Shown here piece by piece: positions 1 to 7,388 of a DNA stretch of 64,000 nt (position 1 is the first letter of the stretch; every line of letters starts with the position of its first letter). Location: the NCBI GenBank assembly GCA_958295685.1, contig OY282365.1:744001-808000 (forward strand). The letters run 5' to 3'. Both the position numbers and the translations under genes were made by a program. The DNA is from an uncultured Dehalococcoidia bacterium. Its GTDB lineage: Bacteria > Chloroflexota > Dehalococcoidia > Lucifugimonadales > CATQGZ01. Below the pieces are notes generated by a model, which saw only the letters and a program-made list of their open reading frames with translations, was not told the origin of the DNA and did not search any database.

Positions 1-1
1 C

Positions 2-544
2 GCCTACGCCGAGGTGATCACGAGCGCGCTCAAGGCACGCTCAGGGGATCTGGGACTCGGGGAGCCTCGTCTGGTCGTCGAGCCGGGGCGCGCGGTGGTG
101 GGCCGCGCCGGCGTGGCTCTCTACACGGTCGGGGCGATCAAGGACATCCCGACGGTCAGGAAGTACGTCTCTCTGGATGGCGGCATGGGTGACAACATCC
201 GACCCGCGATGTACGAAGCGGTGTACGAGGCGGTGGCCGCCAACCGGATGAGGGAGCCTGCCGTCGAGACGGTGACGCTGGTCGGGAAGTTCTGCGAGTC
301 CGGGGACTATCTGGTGCGTGACATAGCTCTCCCGGTTCTGGAGCAGGGCGACGTGGTGGCGGTGCCGTCGTCGGGAGCGTACGCGCCCTCGATGGCGTCG
401 AACTACAACCTGAACCCCCGTCCGCCGATCGTGATGGTCGGCAACGGGTCGGCGCGTCTGATCCGCCGACGGGAGACCCACGAGGACATGATGCGGGCCG
501 ACGTCTGGCAGCGCGAGGCCGGGAAGGATCCAGCCGGTGACTGA
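2..544 (+). CDS. lysA: Diaminopimelate decarboxylase, C-terminal part (5' end outside window)
   Basis: PLP-dependent enzyme that decarboxylates meso-diaminopimelate to lysine. Only the last 180 or so residues are present; the frame is open from base 2, so the start lies before the window. Visible family features are VEPGRAVVGRAG, the end of the barrel and start of the C-terminal beta domain; GGMGDNIRPAMY; the CESGD motif, whose Cys contributes to the partner active site across the dimer; and GAYAPSMASNYN near the end. The stop overlaps the next gene by 8 bp, suggesting translational coupling. Family assignment is firm; upstream context is unseen. Confidence 0.93.
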   Translation, partial: AYAEVITSALKARSGDLGLGEPRLVVEPGRAVVGRAGVALYTVGAIKDIPTVRKYVSLDGGMGDNIRPAMYEAVYEAVAANRMREPAVETVTLVGKFCESGDYLVRDIALPVLEQGDVVAVPSSGAYAPSMASNYNLNPRPPIVMVGNGSARLIRRRETHEDMMRADVWQREAGKDPAGD

Positions 545-1559
545 GGGCTACGACGCCGAGACCGGGTTCCGCCCCCGCCTGTCGATACGGGGCAGGCCGG
601 TGGTGACGGAAGCCCTGCTGGCGGTGAACATCCTGCTGTGGGTGGCGCTGGAGCTCAGGGGCGGGTCGACGAACGCCGAGGCGCTGCTCGACTTCGGGGC
701 GATATCGGCCCCGCTCATCGCGGACGGCGAGTACTGGCGGCTGTTCACGGGAATGTTCCTTCACGCCGGGGTCGTACACATACTGGCGAACGGCCTGTCA
801 CTCTTCATATTCGGGCGAATAGTGGAGGGCATCTACGGCCATGCTCGGTTCGCTCTGGTCTACCTGCTGGCGGGCCTGTTCGGCAGCGTCGCCAGCTTTT
901 CTCTCAACTCGACCGGCGTCGGTGTCGGGGCGAGCGGGGCGGTCTTCGGCCTAGTCGGCGCTCTGGCGGCCTACTTCGTGGCGAACCGCCGAGTCATGGG
1001 GAAGATGGGCCGCCAGAACCTGACCGGGCTGGTGGTCCTGATGGGCATCAACCTCGCGTTCGGGCTGACGTTCCCGGGTATCGACAACTGGGCTCACCTG
1101 GGCGGTCTGGCGTCCGGGTTCCTGCTGGGCTTGGCGCTGGCTCCAAGCTACCGCCACGTGATTCCGGTCGGCCTGCTCCAGGTATACAGGCAACCGCCTG
1201 TGGACAGAAACTCACTCGCCAGGCGGTGGTACGTGGCGCCGGCGGCGGTGGCCGTCCTGCTCGCCGCCCTCTGGGCGGGGCTGGCCGTGCAGCCGGAGAC
1301 GACAGCGCAGCATCTGCAGGACGCGGAGCGGCTGATCGAGCAGCAGGAATATGACGCGGCGCTCTCCAAGATCGCGGACGCGCTGACCATAGACCCCATG
1401 GATGGGGAGGCATATCTGCTTGCGGGCAGGATCTACGTGGAGACGGGGAACTACGGCCCGGCGCGGGACGTGCTCGGCAGGGCTCTGAGAGCCGGACTGA
1501 GCAGCGAATCCCGCGATGAGGCGCTCGACATGCTGGTGAGTCTGAGCGGCCTGCCCTGA
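537..1559 (+). CDS. Rhomboid-family intramembrane serine protease with C-terminal TPR region
   Basis: Probable inner-membrane protease that cleaves transmembrane substrates. The GTG start at 537 has GGAAGGA eight bases upstream and overlaps the lysA stop. Of 340 residues, about 25-205 form the six-helix rhomboid core: HAGVVHILAN near 76-85, the catalytic-serine motif GASGAVFGL with Ser133, and the catalytic His187 in WAHLGGLASG. A seventh hydrophobic stretch near 235-252 is followed by two TPR-like helix pairs (about 258-335). Rhomboid-TPR fusions are known in several phyla. Both catalytic residues are present, so it should be active; its substrate is unknown. Confidence 0.9.
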   Translation: MTEGYDAETGFRPRLSIRGRPVVTEALLAVNILLWVALELRGGSTNAEALLDFGAISAPLIADGEYWRLFTGMFLHAGVVHILANGLSLFIFGRIVEGIYGHARFALVYLLAGLFGSVASFSLNSTGVGVGASGAVFGLVGALAAYFVANRRVMGKMGRQNLTGLVVLMGINLAFGLTFPGIDNWAHLGGLASGFLLGLALAPSYRHVIPVGLLQVYRQPPVDRNSLARRWYVAPAAVAVLLAALWAGLAVQPETTAQHLQDAERLIEQQEYDAALSKIADALTIDPMDGEAYLLAGRIYVETGNYGPARDVLGRALRAGLSSESRDEALDMLVSLSGLP

Positions 1560-1574
1560 GCGGCCCAATACAAC

Positions 1575-1595
1575 CGGGCGGCGAAATGCCGCCCG
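1575..1595 (+). terminator. GC-rich hairpin after the rhomboid gene
   Basis: Perfect 8-bp inverted repeat CGGGCGGC / GCCGCCCG around the loop GAAAT, 16 bases after the rhomboid stop. No T-run follows, so it is only terminator-like. Confidence 0.4.
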
Positions 1596-1674
1596 CCCCC
1601 GCCCTGCCCTTCTCACGTGAGAGGGCAGCCTCAGAGTCGGAGTGAGTGAACCGAGTATCTGGTAAACTTGCCCG

Positions 1675-2943
1675 GTGACGACGCCCAAGTCCAGCCGGGT
1701 ACCCGTGATCGACGACGTCCGCGGCGTCTTCCGTGGCTGGAAGCTCGTCGGGCTGGCCGCCTTTCTCCTCACCATCATGTCCCTGACCGTCTTTCAGGGT
1801 CTGGGAACCTTCGTCGTGGCTCTGCAGGAGAAGTTCGGCTGGAGCCGCACCACGATATCAGGGGCCTTTGCGCTGGCGCGCGCGCAGGGGTCGGTCATAG
1901 GCCCGTTCGAGGGGTTCCTGGTCGACCGGGTGGGCATCAGGCGGATGGTGCTCATCGGCTACTCCACGATGGGGGTCGGCTTCGTCCTGCTGTCCCGGAT
2001 CGACCACGTGTGGCAGTTCTACGCGGCGTTCACGGTCATAACGGTGGGCTCCGGTCTGGGCGGATGGCTGGCCATGATAACGCTGGTCAACAACTGGTTC
2101 ATCCGCAAGCGGTCCATTGCGATGGCGGCGGCGATGAGCGGGGTCCACCTTGGCGGCGTGCTGGTGCCTGTCCTCGCCTTCGGGCTCGACTCACAGGGCT
2201 TCCGAACTACGACCCTGTTCATCGGGATTCTGATCCTCGTGGTCGTCGTGCCGGCCACGCAGCTGGTCCGCAACAAGCCCGAGGACGTGGGTCTGCTTCC
2301 CGACGGGGCGCCCAGGCCGCGGCCCGCCGGCGGAAGCTCCCCCGCCGTCGCTCAGGCCGAGCCCGACTTCACGGTGCGGGAGGCTCTCAGGACGCCCGCC
2401 TTCTGGCTGCTGATACTGGTGCAGATCTCGTCGAGCTCCTCCACCGTCTCGCTCTCAACCCATCTGGTGCCCAGACTCACCGACTCCGGCATGTCGCTGA
2501 GCAGCGCCGGATTGGTCGTGATGACCGCTACCGTGGTGGCCCTGCCCTCCCAGTTCCTGTTCGGCTTCCTGGCCGACCGCTTCTCCAAGCCGCCCATCAT
2601 ATTCGGGCTGCTGATCGTTCAGGCCAGCTCCATCGTCGTGATAGCGCTGGCCGACGGCGTCGCGGCGGCCTACGTCTTCGCGGTGATGTACGGAGTGGCG
2701 TTCGGCGGCCGGATGCCGTTGACCACGTCCATAAGGGGCGATTACTTCGGCCGCAGGGCCTTTGCGACCATCACGGGCCTATCCTACGTGCCCAACAACA
2801 TCTTCACCATAGTCGCGCCCCTCTTTGCCGGCTACATGTTCGACCAGACGGGATCTTACGTGCTGCCGTTCACCGTCTTCGCGGCCATGAGCTACACCGG
2901 GGCGGTCCTCGTGCTGTTCGTGCGCAGGCCGAAGCAGAAGTGA
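1675..2943 (+). CDS. MFS transporter (monocarboxylate/oxalate-type)
   Basis: Inner-membrane secondary carrier of 422 residues with about twelve hydrophobic segments and a central hydrophilic loop (about 195-230). The N-terminal half has the MCT-like pattern GLGTFVVALQEKFGWSRT followed by GPFEGFLVDRVGIRR, a motif-A-like loop between TM2 and TM3; FLADRFSKPP is the equivalent loop of the second half. Family members move carboxylates such as lactate, pyruvate or oxalate. The GTG start lacks a clear ribosome site, so a slightly later start is possible. It converges on the inositol-phosphate-synthase-like gene with 13 bp between the stops. Substrate cannot be read from sequence. Confidence 0.85.
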   Translation: MTTPKSSRVPVIDDVRGVFRGWKLVGLAAFLLTIMSLTVFQGLGTFVVALQEKFGWSRTTISGAFALARAQGSVIGPFEGFLVDRVGIRRMVLIGYSTMGVGFVLLSRIDHVWQFYAAFTVITVGSGLGGWLAMITLVNNWFIRKRSIAMAAAMSGVHLGGVLVPVLAFGLDSQGFRTTTLFIGILILVVVVPATQLVRNKPEDVGLLPDGAPRPRPAGGSSPAVAQAEPDFTVREALRTPAFWLLILVQISSSSSTVSLSTHLVPRLTDSGMSLSSAGLVVMTATVVALPSQFLFGFLADRFSKPPIIFGLLIVQASSIVVIALADGVAAAYVFAVMYGVAFGGRMPLTTSIRGDYFGRRAFATITGLSYVPNNIFTIVAPLFAGYMFDQTGSYVLPFTVFAAMSYTGAVLVLFVRRPKQK

Positions 2944-2956
2944 GTCCTCCGCGCAG

Positions 2957-4477
2957 TCAGTCCCGGCGGTAGTACTCCATGCCCAGGTGGGTCAGCTGAT
3001 CGGCGCCCATCAGCCATCGGAGGGTGTTCTTGAGCTTCGTCTGCTGTATGAACAGGTCGTGCTCCGGGTAGACGCTCCGGTCGTGCTGCGGACTCTTGAA
3101 GTAGAAGGACAGCCACTCCTGTATGCCGCCCAGCCCAGCGCGCTGGGCTAGGTCGAGGAAGAGGGCCAGGTCGAGCGCGAGTGGGGCGGCGAGGATCGAG
3201 TCTGAGCAGAGGAAGTCGATCTTGATCTGCATCCGCTTTCCCAGCCACCCGAATATGTCGATGTTGTCCCACCCCTCCTTGTTGTCGCCGCGGGGCGGGT
3301 AGTAGTTGATCCTTATCTTGTGGTAGGCGTCGGAGTAGAGTTCGGGATAGAGGTCGGGCTGGAGGATGTATTCGAGCACGCCGAGCTTCGACTCCTCCTT
3401 CGTCTTGAAGTTTTCCGGCTCGTCGAGCACCTCGCCGTCACGGTTGCCTAGGATGTTGGTCGAGAACCAACCGTCCATGCCCAGCATCCTGGCCTTGAGC
3501 ATCGGGGCGACCACCGTCTTCACGAGCGTCTGGCCCGTCTTGAAGTCCTTGCCGCATATCGGAACGCCCCGGTCCCTTGCGAGCTTCTCCATTGCAGGCA
3601 CGTCCACCGTCAGGTTGGGCGCGCCGTTGGCGAAGGGGACGCCTTCCATCAGGGCGGCATAGGCGTAGATCATCGACGGAGGAATGTTCTCGTCGTTGTC
3701 CGTCAGACCGCCGATCAGCCCTTCGAGGTCCTGGTGGACTTCGGACTCGGTAATGAATTTCTCGGTGGACGCGCACCAGATCATGACCAGGCGGTCACAG
3801 CCGTTGTCGGACTTGAACCGGCGTATGTCCTCGCGCACCGACTCGGCGAGGTCGAGCTTCGTCGGAGCCGTTCTCGTGTTGACGCCGTCGATCCTCTTCA
3901 CGTATCCGGCGTCGAAGACGGCCGGCATGGGCCGGATCGACTTGAGGAAGTCGGCTATCGGCTCGACGTAGTCATGCCGGTCCAGCACGCCGCACTTCAG
4001 CGCGGCTTCATAGGCATTGTCGGGGATCGGGTCCCATGCCCCAAACACCATCTGATCGAGGCCGGCCAGCGGAACGAAGTCCTTGATCAGAGGCGTCGCG
4101 CCATCGGAGCGCTTGCCCAGTCGGATCGTCGCCATCTGGGTGATCGAGCCCACCGGCTCGCCTGTGCCGCGGCGCACGTGCTCTACCCCAGCCACGAACG
4201 TGGAGGACACCGCGCCCAGGCCGACCAGCAGCACGCCGAGCCTGCCGCCGGCGGGCTCGATGGAAGTCGACCTCTGGACCACGAAGTCTTCAGGAGACAG
4301 CGCGATCCCCTTCTCGGCCGCCAGCTTCATCAGGGGCTCGTGCCACTTGGACGGCACCCTGCCCGTCTTCGCCCAGTATTGGATCGAGCTCTGCCGTTTG
4401 CCAAGCAGCTTCGCCAGCGCGGACTGGCCGCCAAATCGCCGTATGATTCGCTCTGCGGAGGACATGTTGTCATTCAT
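2957..4477 (-). CDS. Inositol-3-phosphate-synthase-like enzyme with N-terminal helix-turn-helix
   Basis: Residues about 80-506 match the myo-inositol-1-phosphate synthase family, which makes inositol-3-phosphate from glucose-6-phosphate using NAD: glycine-rich GLGAVSSTFVAGVEHV, SITQMATIRLGKR, a central KDFKTGQTLVKT with the family's catalytic-type lysines, then STNILGNRDG. Residues 1-65 are extra and look like a Cro/YdaS-type HTH: IIRRFGGQSALAKLLGKRQ, SSIQYWAKTGRVP, then a GIALSPEDF tail. Usual family length is about 360-440, so the HTH accounts for the excess. The promoter directly upstream contains two palindromes. An enzyme fused to its own DNA-binding domain suggests autoregulation (inference). 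The enzyme call is good; the exact product is less certain. Confidence 0.85.
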   Translation of the reverse strand: MNDNMSSAERIIRRFGGQSALAKLLGKRQSSIQYWAKTGRVPSKWHEPLMKLAAEKGIALSPEDFVVQRSTSIEPAGGRLGVLLVGLGAVSSTFVAGVEHVRRGTGEPVGSITQMATIRLGKRSDGATPLIKDFVPLAGLDQMVFGAWDPIPDNAYEAALKCGVLDRHDYVEPIADFLKSIRPMPAVFDAGYVKRIDGVNTRTAPTKLDLAESVREDIRRFKSDNGCDRLVMIWCASTEKFITESEVHQDLEGLIGGLTDNDENIPPSMIYAYAALMEGVPFANGAPNLTVDVPAMEKLARDRGVPICGKDFKTGQTLVKTVVAPMLKARMLGMDGWFSTNILGNRDGEVLDEPENFKTKEESKLGVLEYILQPDLYPELYSDAYHKIRINYYPPRGDNKEGWDNIDIFGWLGKRMQIKIDFLCSDSILAAPLALDLALFLDLAQRAGLGGIQEWLSFYFKSPQHDRSVYPEHDLFIQQTKLKNTLRWLMGADQLTHLGMEYYRRD

Positions 4478-4486
4478 GATGATTCA

Positions 4487-4515
4487 ATCATAACGATATT
4501 TTTGTTATGTGTCAA
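4487..4515 (-). promoter_or_regulatory. Promoter of the HTH-inositol synthase gene, with operator-like palindromes
   Basis: Minus strand: TTGACA (4510-4515), 17-nt spacer, TATGAT (4487-4492). The predicted start is only about 3 nt before the ATG at 4477, so the mRNA is nearly leaderless. A perfect 6-1-6 palindrome ATGATTCAATCAT (4479-4491) covers the -10 and start. A second inverted repeat, CATAAC (4489-4494) and GTTATG (4504-4509), lies between the promoter boxes. Both are placed as operators would be. Confidence 0.7.
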
Positions 4516-4554
4516 TGGGTTACGCAGAAATCGGAACCAGACTCCGCCTCCAAT

Positions 4555-4810
4555 CCTGATTCAGACAACCCTTGACGACCCCGAACCGCTGTGCTAGAGT
4601 ATCCCCATGACACAGCCGACTCTCTCCACAAACCGCCCGCAGGACTCCCGAACGCCTGCGGTGACCTGTCAGATAGTGTCAGATAAGTGTCAGATAAGTG
4701 TCAGACGAGTGTCAGAAAGTGTCGGATGAAAAGCAGCCCTCTCAGCTACGACTCAGCTACGGAGAAGCCCCGCAAAATCTGACACTTTCGCAAAAAATCT
4801 CCCCGAGCGG
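4555..4810 (+). repeat. GTGTCG-array leader element, copy 1
   Basis: First of four related elements. In order: CCTGATTCAGACAA; a promoter; ATG at 4607 opening a 40-codon ORF (MTQPTLSTNRPQ...) that ends at 4729; an array of about six GTGTCAGATAA-like units (4666-4728); CTCAGCTACG twice; and the distal box AAAATCTGACACTTTCGC. The distal ATCTGACAC is the exact complement of the unit GTGTCAGAT. It reads toward the small gene and ftsZ-like gene downstream. No known RNA family recognised. Confidence 0.75.
4572..4600 (+). promoter_or_regulatory. Promoter inside leader element copy 1
   Basis: TTGACG (4572-4577), 17-nt spacer, TAGAGT (4595-4600). The spacer end CCGAACCGCTGTGC and the -10 are the same in all four copies of the element. 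Confidence 0.7.
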
Positions 4811-4924
4811 CCTGAGCGAACACGACGCCGAGGCACCCGGCACGGCGTCCCAGTCAACCAGAAGGGGATTGATCCCACGTGAGCCTGTCCCAGATTAGTT
4901 GGGCGCAGACCAAGCTGACGTAGA

Positions 4925-5004
4925 CGACTGGGGTCCCCCACCCGCCCGCCCATTTGGAAACTGGGGGCAGAAACCCCCAGACCCCCTGCCAGAGGGGAGA
5001 ACGC
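4925..5004 (+). repeat. Dispersed GACTGGGG...CCAGAGGGGAGAAC repeat, copy A
   Basis: About 80 bp, also present inside the MITE-like element at 38805-38885, with partial copies near 30652-30712 (inverted) and 42306-42352. It contains the hairpin CTGGGGG (4961-4967) / CCCCCAG (4974-4980). Function unknown. The rest of 4811-5033 holds no gene that I can support. Confidence 0.7.
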
Positions 5005-5033
5005 TGAAATCGGCCGGGCGTTCTGCGAACCCC

Positions 5034-5062
5034 TTGACAAGAACTTGGGTACGTTCTATTAT
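5034..5062 (+). promoter_or_regulatory. Promoter of the small gene / ftsZ-like operon
   Basis: TTGACA (5034-5039), 17-nt spacer, TATTAT (5057-5062). The spacer carries GAAC (5041-5044) and GTTC (5053-5056) eight bases apart, and GTTCTAT occurs twice (5053-5059, 5064-5070). These may be operator half-sites. Confidence 0.75.
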
Positions 5063-5107
5063 TGTTCTATCGGACGAGCTCACCCGACGACGAGGGAGGA
5101 GGCCGTG

Positions 5108-5377
5108 ATGAACAGCAACACCGGATCAGCCGAAGTAGCCCAGCTGCCGATGCCAGGCATCCCCGACGTGGACGCGGGAAGCGCGGTAGCGAGTTGCTGC
5201 ACCGTGGAACCCGGCACAGAGGTGCTGTACATAGGACAGATCGGAGGCGGGCCGCGTTACGGCTCTAGGGGTGTCGTCAAGACGACACTCCACCGCAAGG
5301 CGGTCGTCGACATGGGCCGCATGGGCACTTGGCACGTGCCCTACTACCTCCTGGGCATATCATCGGAAGCCGCATAA
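5108..5377 (+). CDS. Small protein of unknown function upstream of the ftsZ-like gene
   Basis: 89 residues from ATG 5108, preceded by GAGGGAGGAGG at a suitable distance; GTG 5105 is the alternative start. The N-terminal 35 residues look disordered. The remainder (VLYIGQIGGGPRYGSRGVV ... GTWHVPYYLLG) alternates short beta-type strands and glycines, as in SH3-like barrels, but I do not recognise a family. It ends 12 bp before the ftsZ-like start and shares its promoter, so a role with that cytoskeletal protein is plausible. No signal peptide or membrane segment. Confidence 0.65.
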   Translation: MNSNTGSAEVAQLPMPGIPDVDAGSAVASCCTVEPGTEVLYIGQIGGGPRYGSRGVVKTTLHRKAVVDMGRMGTWHVPYYLLGISSEAA

Positions 5378-5389
5378 AGGAGTGAATGG

Positions 5390-6463
5390 ATGTCAACCAC
5401 AGAGAGACCACAGGTCAGGATCAAGGTTGTCGGCGTGGGCGGAGCCGGCGGAAACGCCATCGCCCGGATGGTCGACGTCAAGCTCAAGGGGGTCGAGTAC
5501 CTCGCCCTGAACACCGACGCCCAGGCCATACGCCGCGCCCGCAAGGTTCCCGCGATTGTCATAGGCCCGGGCGTCACCCATGGGATGGGCTCAGGCGGCC
5601 ACCCGGAGATTGGCCGGAAGGCGGCGCGGGAGAGCCATGACAGCATCTCCGACGCCCTCTCCGGCTCCGACATGGTGTTCGTCACCGCCGGAATGGGAGG
5701 CGGCACCGGCACCGGAGCCGCCTCGACCGTCGCAGACGCGGCCCGGCGCTCCGGCGCCCTCACCGTTGGAATCGTCACGATGCCCTTCTCGTTCGAGGGC
5801 CCGACCAGAAGAACGGTCGCCGAAGAGGGTCTCCGCATGATCGGCAACAAGGTCGACACCCTGATCGTCGTGGAGAACGACCGGCTCCTGCCCGCCCTGA
5901 AAGGCAGGATGAGGCTGGAGAAGGCGTTCCGACTCGCGGACGAGGTGCTCAGGCAGGGAGTCCAGGGCGTCTCCGACATCATCACGACGCCGGGGCTGAT
6001 CAACGTCGACTTCGCCGACGTCAAGTCGGTCATGAGCAACGGCGGCCACTCGTTCATGGGAATGGGCGAGGCGAAAGGACCCAGGGCGGCCCTGGAGGCG
6101 GCCCAGTCCGCCCTGTCCAACCCGCTGTTCGACGTCCCAACAGAGGGCGCATCCGGCATACTGCTCAACGTCAGGGGCGGCAGAGACCTCACCCTGGGCC
6201 AGGTGCACGAGGCCGCGAACGTCATCCGCAAGTCAGGGAATCCGAGGGCGAACGTGATGTTCGGCGTCGTTCAGGAGCGCTGGACTCGCCGCCGCGTCCG
6301 CGTCACCCTGGTGGCGACCGGCCTGAGTCGGAATACGGCCCGGGACCACGCCGAGCCTCCCCTTCAGTGGCCCGACGCGCTCGAAGACGGAGCCGTCCCT
6401 GCAACCCCGGTCAACGGCCGCGCCGCGGGAGCCGCCGCCGGCCTGAGAATGCTCCGAACATGA
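5390..6463 (+). CDS. Second FtsZ-type tubulin homologue, lacking the C-terminal tail peptide
   Basis: 357-residue GTPase of the FtsZ family: NTDAQA at about 42-47, the tubulin signature GGGTGTG near 103-109, and the T7-loop NVDFADVKSVM, so GTP binding and polymer-dependent hydrolysis should be intact. The usual GGNPE loop reads GGHPE. The body ends in VTLVATGL like FtsZ, but the last 40 residues are Ala/Pro/Arg-rich and lack the conserved DLPxFLRR-type peptide that the other FtsZ here (37411-38535) retains. That peptide binds FtsA and other partners, so this paralogue probably works separately or co-polymerises. GGAGTGA precedes the ATG. Confidence 0.9.
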   Translation: MSTTERPQVRIKVVGVGGAGGNAIARMVDVKLKGVEYLALNTDAQAIRRARKVPAIVIGPGVTHGMGSGGHPEIGRKAARESHDSISDALSGSDMVFVTAGMGGGTGTGAASTVADAARRSGALTVGIVTMPFSFEGPTRRTVAEEGLRMIGNKVDTLIVVENDRLLPALKGRMRLEKAFRLADEVLRQGVQGVSDIITTPGLINVDFADVKSVMSNGGHSFMGMGEAKGPRAALEAAQSALSNPLFDVPTEGASGILLNVRGGRDLTLGQVHEAANVIRKSGNPRANVMFGVVQERWTRRRVRVTLVATGLSRNTARDHAEPPLQWPDALEDGAVPATPVNGRAAGAAAGLRMLRT

Positions 6464-6481
6464 GACCCGCCCGCCGGGCCG

Positions 6482-7369
6482 TCAGCCGAAGAAGCCGCTC
6501 TCGACTCGCCGTCGGATGACCCCGGCCACCAGTTCCGGCCTCTGAACGGGCACGTCGTGAATGCTGTCCTCGAGCCAGACGGTCTCGCTGATCGGCAGGA
6601 GAGCCTCTGCGAGCGATATGGCCTCCGCTTTGTCCAGGCGCAGGGCCGACGCCACCGGCCCATCGCCGTCGGGGTGGCGCGCGGGCATCAGCAGCACGGG
6701 ACAGGCCACCCCGGGATAGACCTCCCGTGGCCGGTGACTCCAGAACGCCTCGATTATCCGCATGTGGTTCCGCCTGCTCAGCCTGGCCCGGACAGCGCCG
6801 TCCTCCAGCGCCTCGAAGCAGGCCAGAACTATCGCCTCGATCTCATCGGTCATCTCGGCGCCGAAGGGACGAGAGCGCACCATTTCGATCAACTCGTCCA
6901 TCGTCGTGCCCGTGAAGTCCGGAGGAGCCATCACCCGCTTCGCCCGTTCGAGAGTCAGCCCCGGCGAGCCGGATATGTCGAGTGTGCCTCCGTCGACAAG
7001 GGCGAGACCGCACACCGTGTCGGGGTGGGCCGCGGCGTACTCCAGGGCTACGTCCGCTCCCCACGAGTGTCCCACGAGAATCGGATTTTCGATTCCCATG
7101 GCGCGAATGAACCCCCGAAGGTCGCCGCAGACCGTCTCGAAGTCGTAGCCGTCGTCCGGCTTGCCGCTCTCCCCGTGCCCTCTCTGGTCGAGGGCCAACA
7201 CGGCGAGGCTCTCGCTGAGCAGCGGCGCCGCCAGGTCCCAGATACGGCAGGTCGACGCGAGCCCGTGCAGCAGCACGACGGGCCGACCCGTTCCACCCCA
7301 GTCGCGGTATCGCAGGCGGAGCCCATCCACGACAACGTAATCGTCTCTCGGACCGCTGAGGTCGACCAT
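6482..7369 (-). CDS. Alpha/beta-hydrolase fold protein
   Basis: 295 residues. Oxyanion motif LLHGLAST (33-40), nucleophile elbow GHSWG with Ser102, and a catalytic-type His in DSIHDVP near the C-terminus; the RGHGESGKP segment is typical of the esterase/haloalkane-dehalogenase branch. No signal peptide, so cytoplasmic. It lies 19 bp downstream of the PAC2 gene on the same strand and is probably cotranscribed; it converges on the ftsZ-like gene. The substrate cannot be inferred. Confidence 0.88.
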   Translation of the reverse strand: MVDLSGPRDDYVVVDGLRLRYRDWGGTGRPVVLLHGLASTCRIWDLAAPLLSESLAVLALDQRGHGESGKPDDGYDFETVCGDLRGFIRAMGIENPILVGHSWGADVALEYAAAHPDTVCGLALVDGGTLDISGSPGLTLERAKRVMAPPDFTGTTMDELIEMVRSRPFGAEMTDEIEAIVLACFEALEDGAVRARLSRRNHMRIIEAFWSHRPREVYPGVACPVLLMPARHPDGDGPVASALRLDKAEAISLAEALLPISETVWLEDSIHDVPVQRPELVAGVIRRRVESGFFG

Positions 7370-7388
7370 GGTTAAACCGGCCAGGGAG

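Noticed and set aside
5041..5056. LexA/SOS box in the ftsZ-like promoter
   Set aside because: GAAC and GTTC are separated by eight bases instead of the usual four.
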